Of a DNA stretch of 64,000 nt, positions 59,625 through 64,000 are shown in pieces. This DNA comes from Alternaria dauci (taxonomy: Eukaryota; Ascomycota; Dothideomycetes; Pleosporales; Pleosporaceae), in assembly GCF_042100115.1 (NCBI RefSeq), contig NC_091275.1, forward strand, positions 2,418,001 to 2,482,000, written 5' to 3'. The translations under genes and the position numbers were made by a program. The notes beneath the pieces were generated by a model. The model saw nothing but the letters and a program-made list of their open reading frames with translations, did no database searches and was not told where the DNA came from. Each line of letters begins with the position of its first letter. Position 1 is the first letter of the stretch.

Positions 59625-60492
59625 AAAGACGCACATTAGTCTTCTATCACTACGTCAAGAGGAACTGGCCTGGCGAGGGCAACATAATAGGGTCGAGCCC
59701 TTGAGAAGCATATCGTACGTCAAGGTTCGAGATATGGTTCTTACAAGGTGGTGCTCTCTATCAAGCCGACAAACTACGCTGCGCCGCGATACCCTCTTTT
59801 GGACTGCTTGCGACAACATCACTTGGATGTCTGAGACACAGTGTTGTGTGGTAGCAACGCCGCCCACGAGAGCATTGTAGTTGCGATGGTCCAAGACAGA
59901 ACCGTCTATCGAACTATCTACGCCATCACTATCGTCCATTCTGGGACACCGGGAACCCGAGAGGTATCACCCGTATCCGAACACTACAACATCTTTCTTT
60001 TCCATTCCAGCGTAATTTAATGGGAGGTGCATGGGCTTGTTTTCCTATAGGCGCTCAGGACGGTGTCCGTCTTCTGGCCTTCCAGGCGTACTTTCGTTGG
60101 GAGGCTTTGGAAGCATTGCAGGGCTCTCTAGCCCAAACAGTCACTTACTCCAGTCAGCGGACAATGAGCATTTTCCTTTGTAGCAAACACGACTAGCTTT
60201 TCCTTTTTTTTTCTCCTTTTTATTTTGTCTTGGGACTTTGGGCGTTGGATGATACGCATGAATAGGGACATGGTGTGGGATCGAGTGAGCAAGCAGGGAG
60301 AACCTTTTCACACACTTCAATGATACATACTTGATTCTTTCCCGACATGTTATGACTTGGACCATGAACTTGTGGCTGTGACTTGATGTGTCATTATTTC
60401 GAACATCAAATGTTCTCGTAGCTGACGTGTGTGGGTATCTGCATGTTTGACTCTTGGCCGTCCAACTCTTATCCCCTTCCATGTTCATAACT
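59625..60492. other. Intergenic 3' flanks of convergent ham-4 and POP7
   Basis: Only 3' UTR-like sequence, including a T-rich stretch near 60200-60226. No gene seen. Confidence 0.5.
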
Positions 60493-61440
60493 TCACTTCA
60501 GTCCAATACTAACAGTGACTGAACTTAATGTGCGTATCCTTGTCTCGGGCACGTCATCTGCTTCTGCCTCATGCTCTGGCTCTCCTGATGCCTCTTCGCC
60601 TGTGGCACCCCGACTTTCCACCTCGATATCGTCAATTGCACTTACATTACCCAACTCAACCCTGACCCAGCAATCATCATCGGATTGGAAATGTAATCCT
60701 AGTTCCAACGCCCGCGGTATCGCCCGTCCTGTTGCTTTGAGATAGATCTCCTCTCCTCCTTTCCCCTTGCCTTGCGCCGTAATCCCTCCCTTGCCCACAT
60801 TATTGTTGTTATTATTACTACTACTGCTACCTTTGCTCATTTCCCCCACTATCTGTGCCTCCACATCTCGCGCTTCCAACCGCCCATTTGCTTCTGCATA
60901 CCGTCCACCCCTTCCTCTTGCTTTGCTCAGCGAGTTCGCCGACTGCTTCTCGCGCTTTACGATCTCGTTGAGGAGCTTGCGTATGCGCTTCAGGGTGGGT
61001 ATGTACGGTGTTGTGGCGGTGATGTAGAGTGTTTTCGCAGAGCCGGACGAGGAGAATGGGGAAGAGATTGGGGCGTGGAGGAGTGGCCGGGTGGTAACTT
61101 TTGCGTCTTGGACAGTGTTAGAATGGGTTGGAATGTTCGGAAGGGTGTACGTACTTTTGGGGGGTTTGGGAAGTTTTTGGCGGAGCTTGGGATTTGTGGT
61201 ATGTAGTTTGGAGGGTTGTTTGGGGTGGAGAGAAGTGGGAGAGGGTTTCTTTGTGGGAGGATTTGGTTTTGAAGTCTTCTCCCGCTTCTCTGACGTGCCG
61301 TCTGCCGTGGTGGTTTCGCTGGATGGTGGTTGTGGTTGCCCGCATGGAGGTGTTGGGTCTGTCATCGCTACATCTTCCGGCCCTTGACGTTTGCTCTGGG
61401 GCTTGACTCGCCCGTTGATTGATCGCTTGACTCCTGCCAT
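60493..61440 (-). CDS. POP7: RNase P/MRP subunit Pop7/Rpp20 homologue (Alba-type)
   Basis: Protein subunit of RNase P and RNase MRP that binds the P3 arm of the RNA for tRNA and rRNA processing. 315 residues if unspliced, 299 if a likely 48-nt intron (61107-61154; donor GTACGT, branch CTAAC, acceptor AAG, stop-free and in frame) is removed. A basic Pro-rich N-terminal half leads to the Alba-like domain: KTLYITATTPYIPTLKRIRKLL, a low-complexity insert with poly-Ser/poly-Asn, then EEIYLKATGRAIPRALELGL, FQSDDDCWVRVELG and RTLSSVTVSIGLK. The long insert between the first helix and the second strand is unusual compared with the compact yeast protein. Recognition rests on the Alba pattern; other Alba-type proteins are less likely because of the LKATGRAIPRAL motif. 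Confidence 0.8.
   Translation of the reverse strand: MAGVKRSINGRVKPQSKRQGPEDVAMTDPTPPCGQPQPPSSETTTADGTSEKREKTSKPNPPTKKPSPTSLHPKQPSKLHTTNPKLRQKLPKPPKSTYTLPNIPTHSNTVQDAKVTTRPLLHAPISSPFSSSGSAKTLYITATTPYIPTLKRIRKLLNEIVKREKQSANSLSKARGRGGRYAEANGRLEARDVEAQIVGEMSKGSSSSNNNNNNVGKGGITAQGKGKGGEEIYLKATGRAIPRALELGLHFQSDDDCWVRVELGNVSAIDDIEVESRGATGEEASGEPEHEAEADDVPETRIRTLSSVTVSIGLK
60800..60830. repeat. Trinucleotide microsatellite in POP7
   Basis: TTATTGTTGTTATTATTACTACTACTGC-type run encoding consecutive Ser and Asn residues on the minus strand; likely length-variable between strains. Confidence 0.7.
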
Positions 61441-61647
61441 GGTAATGCAACAGCCGGAAACAAATTCTGCAGTTGCGTGTGATGGTCTGAGAGTTTGGCC
61501 CGTCGCAAAAGCCGAGTCGCGTCGCGTCACAAAAACTTATCGATAAGTTGGCTGCTGCAAGGATACCCGCAGCTCGGTACCTCCTGCCCGCCCATCCAAG
61601 TCCTCAGATCCCAGAAACCCGGTACGAACAACACCAATTAACCAGTA
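61441..61647. promoter_or_regulatory. Bidirectional promoter of POP7 and LIP2
   Basis: Only 207 bp separate the start codons of two divergently transcribed housekeeping genes. The interval holds a perfect 16-bp palindrome at 61534-61549 (AACTTATCGATAAGTT), containing TATCGATA and two inverted GATAA cores, next to a CGCGTCGCGTCAC stretch. No TATA box was seen. Confidence 0.6.
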
Positions 61648-62403
61648 ATGGCCAGCTCTATCCGGCAACGGCTCCAACACATCCACCTGCCGGGCCCCGT
61701 TCCCTACGCGACAGCAGCCCGTCTCCAGGAACTCCTCGTATCGCGCTTCCTCGCCTCGAAACCGCCATCCAATGCTCCTTCACCACCACCACACATCATA
61801 ACCGCCGAATTCACCCCTGTCTACACTTGCGGTCGACGAGAGATTGGTACCGTTTCACCAGACCAACAAGCCTACCTCCGCGAACCCAACGGCGCAAACG
61901 TTCGCGCAGACTTTGTCGAAGCCCTCCGCGGCGGCCAAACCACGTTCCATGGCCCAGGCCAACTAGTTGCCTATCCCATCATCGATCTACGCACGCATAA
62001 GCTCACGCCTAGACACTACGTCTGTATGCTGGAGAAGAGCCTGATAGCGACTTGCGCAAGATACGGAATCAAGGCCATGACTACAGAAAACACGGGTGTC
62101 TGGACGAGTCCAGATGACAAGATTGCGGCGATTGGCGTTCATATGAGACGCAATATCACGAGTCATGGAGTCGGGCTAAATGTCAATACAGATTTGTGGT
62201 GGTTTGATAGGATCGTTGCGTGTGGGTTGGAAGGGAAGAGGACGACTAGTTTTGCCAAAGAGGGCGTGGTAGGGAAGAGCGTTGAGGAGGTTGGGAGAAG
62301 CTATGTGGAAGAGGTGGGGGAGAGGTTGCTCGGCGTAGAGGGTGTGGAGAGGGTCGAGGAAGAGACAGTTGCTGAGTTGTTGGAGATTTCAAGAGGCGGG
62401 TGA
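61648..62403 (+). CDS. LIP2: Lipoyl(octanoyl) transferase, mitochondrial
   Basis: Transfers octanoate from acyl carrier protein to lipoyl domains of mitochondrial 2-oxo-acid dehydrogenases and the glycine cleavage H protein, the first committed step of lipoate synthesis. Single exon, 251 residues. The BPL/LipB fold is clear: FTPVYTCGRRE, RGGQTTFHGPGQLVAYPIID, YVCMLEKSLIATCARYGI, GVWTSPDDKIAAIGVHMRR and NITSHGVGLNVNTDLWWF. The conserved catalytic Lys (DKIAAIGV) and Cys (IVACGLEGK) are present. The N-terminus is short and modestly basic (MASSIRQRLQHIHLPG), compatible with mitochondrial import. The C-terminal 50 residues are charged and less conserved. It shares a short promoter with POP7. Confidence 0.95.
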   Translation: MASSIRQRLQHIHLPGPVPYATAARLQELLVSRFLASKPPSNAPSPPPHIITAEFTPVYTCGRREIGTVSPDQQAYLREPNGANVRADFVEALRGGQTTFHGPGQLVAYPIIDLRTHKLTPRHYVCMLEKSLIATCARYGIKAMTTENTGVWTSPDDKIAAIGVHMRRNITSHGVGLNVNTDLWWFDRIVACGLEGKRTTSFAKEGVVGKSVEEVGRSYVEEVGERLLGVEGVERVEEETVAELLEISRGG

Positions 62404-62950
62404 AGGTCCTTGATGCTATACTAACTCAAAGATATGACAGCAGACGCACGCCAGCCAACATATTGCCTTGAGGCCGCTAGCTGAATGGCGCATGTCGAGG
62501 ACGAGGAGAAATCAGCAAGTTAAACGGTCCCTCATACACATATTTGGACTGGACATCCAAGTTGTAGTCGTGCCGCTCGGATGGGCAATACTGCCGTGCA
62601 TGCCTCCAGAACATAAGTTTGAGCTGTGCCGCCATCGCGGTAGTTGAGATGAGTGTAATATGGCTCTCAGTGAGAAAAGAAGTAATGACATGGCCAGAAC
62701 GACCAACACCGACGTTAACAGTACACGGAGTAGAGAGGAAGAGGTAGAGCGGAACCACAATGCATATCAAACAAATCTACGTCAGCTGGCTGAAGGGTAT
62801 AGAGCGAATAAGGACAGACGGACAGATTATCGTACACAGAAAAGGAAAACAGTATGAAACTACAAGCTCCATCCATCCAGCCAGCGTGATTCATAAACGC
62901 TTCCCCTCCAAGTCGAGAAAAAAAAAGGAAAAACTGGCCTTGCCAAATGC
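62404..62950. other. Intergenic between convergent LIP2 and transporter genes
   Basis: 3' flanks only; contains an A-rich run near 62919-62935. No gene seen. Confidence 0.5.
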
Positions 62951-64000
62951 TCAGACAGCATGAGAGTGCATATCCGATTGTCTGTACCGCCACCACTTCT
63001 TCTCAAAATCTCCTTCTCTCAACCCTCCCTCACTTCCTCGATCAACACTTCTCGTACCTGTACTTCCACTTCCCCTTGCAACGACCACTGATGTGTTTCC
63101 CAAGGTCCCTTCTACGTCGGCGTTGCCTCCACTTGCCATCCCAGCAACGCCACCGCGATTCCGCCACTGACTAGCCTGCAACTCATACACGTCGTCTTTC
63201 TCACCCGCCAGTTCCTCCAGCCTCGCTCGTTTCGATTCCGGAACGAGGAAGCTGGTCAGCATACCCAGGAACATGAACAATGCAAAAATTTGCATCACAC
63301 CATGGATCCAAGGCGTAGGGTTATCGTGCGTAGCCCCCTTCTTGATCATGGGCGCAAAGAAGATTTGGGCAAACACCGCGCCCAGCTTGCCCATGCCAGC
63401 ACTGAAGCCGTGGCCTGTACATCGCACTCTTGTTGGGAAGATCTCCGCTGGCGTGATAAAGGTCGTAGCATTGGGTCCAAAGTTGAAGAAGAACTGTGCC
63501 AGTACGTAAAGCGCTAGTAGGTGAGTTTTCGTGAGGCCTTGCCAGGCGAAGCCAAGGACGCAGAAGATGATGGTCAGGATGCCGAAGCCAGCTATCTGAA
63601 TGGGTCTACGGCCAATGGTATCGACAGTAAAGACAGTGAGCCAGTAGCCAGGCAGGGCGCCGGCGCAGATAAGAACGATCTGGCCCGTAGCTGTGTTGCG
63701 CAGATAGAGGTAGAGATTGTCGCGTTGGTCGAAGCCCATTGTTGATATTAGAGAAGGGGAGGAGAATCCAAGGCCGTAGAATGCTAGGTCTAGGAAGCTA
63801 TGTGGTTGTCAGCTAATCCTGCAGCTATGTCGCGGAACTACATGTACTTACAACCAGGACATGGATGTGCCGAACAGGCGGATAGCTTGTTTCTTTTGCG
63901 AATAGAAGCGCAGCACTTCTATCAATGTAGGTCGTGGCGTCTTGAACTTGGCCATCTCACTGCGCGTCTTCGCTTGCATGACTGGATTGACCACATTTCC
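62951..64000 (-). CDS. PHO84-like inorganic phosphate transporter (MFS), 5' end beyond the window
   Basis: Plasma-membrane phosphate:proton symporter family. Visible exons (transcription order) >64000-63852 and 63797-62951, joined over a 54-nt intron at SMSWF-FLDLAFYG. About 330 C-terminal residues are visible. The central cytoplasmic loop (NVVNPVMQAKTRSEMAKFK) precedes LRFYSQKKQAIRLFGTSMSW. The second MFS half follows: FYGLGFSSP, GALPGYWLTVFTVDTIGRRP, FFFNFGPNATTFITPAEIFP, TRVRCTGHGFSAGMGKLGA, and a final helix (MQIFALFMFLGMLTSFLVPE). Phosphate-transporter hallmarks are GYWxTVxxxDxxGRRxIQ and the NATTFITPAEIFPTRxR segment. The cytoplasmic tail is long and Gly/Ser-rich and ends in DMHSHAV. 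Confidence 0.93.

Noticed and set aside
1..64000. tRNA or rRNA genes, CRISPR arrays, transposons
   Set aside because: Looked for GGTTCGAATCC-like B boxes on both strands (the only good match, near 2869, lies inside the LOS1 coding frame), for regular spaced repeats, and for transposase or reverse-transcriptase-like frames; none was found.

Overview
The window is nuclear DNA of a filamentous ascomycete, most likely a Dothideomycete of the Pleosporales type; the species cannot be fixed from sequence alone. The evidence is the gene structure (introns of about 45-70 nt with GTAAGT/GTATGT-like donors, CTAAC/CTGAC branch sites and YAG acceptors), genes at roughly one per 2.3 kb on both strands, fungal-specific families, and gaps of 0.1-3 kb. 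No tRNA, rRNA, intact transposon, CRISPR array or bacterial-type operon was seen. Twenty-seven genes can be supported, two of them cut by the window ends. Exon boundaries were worked out by hand from reading frame, splice signals and family conservation.

Left third (1-26 kb): the 3' part of S-formylglutathione hydrolase, the tRNA exportin LOS1, a large fungal-specific membrane glycoprotein, an AA11-type lytic polysaccharide monooxygenase broken by two single-base frameshifts, a Cys-rich single-pass surface protein, the SWR1-complex subunit SWC3, an ABHD12-like hydrolase, mitochondrial elongation factor G (MEF1), an Ala/Pro/Lys-rich disordered protein and a secreted GH3 beta-glucosidase.

Middle (26-48.6 kb): a 3.2-kb gap, a two-repeat Myb-like protein with a Gln-rich tail, a class II (SIRT4-like) sirtuin, a disordered protein with a C-terminal Cys cluster, a DUF7729-type probable GPI protein, a paraoxonase-like protein, an unrecognised protein, a secreted BBE-type FAD oxidase that lacks the usual second flavin-linking Cys, and a rhodopsin-like 7TM protein. 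This part has the longest gaps and several short coding-like relics, so it looks the most lineage-variable.

Right third (48.6-64 kb): a nuclear Lys-rich protein, an ER FKBP with a GC-AG intron and a KEEL tail, a small secreted Cys protein, a coiled-coil protein, the TIM23-associated protein MGR2 (five exons, two of them only 27 and 30 nt), the FHA tail-anchored STRIPAK component HAM-4/PRO45, the RNase P/MRP subunit POP7 divergent from the lipoyl(octanoyl) transferase LIP2, and the 3' part of a PHO84-like phosphate transporter.

The genes do not form one pathway. Most are housekeeping (tRNA export, mitochondrial translation and import, lipoylation, chromatin, RNase P), interspersed with secreted or surface proteins. 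I see no PKS/NRPS-type cluster and no convincing new multi-gene system. The most useful observations are the frameshifted LPMO, the micro-exon MGR2 gene, a surface-protein intron whose donor overlaps an apparent stop codon, and several gene relics.
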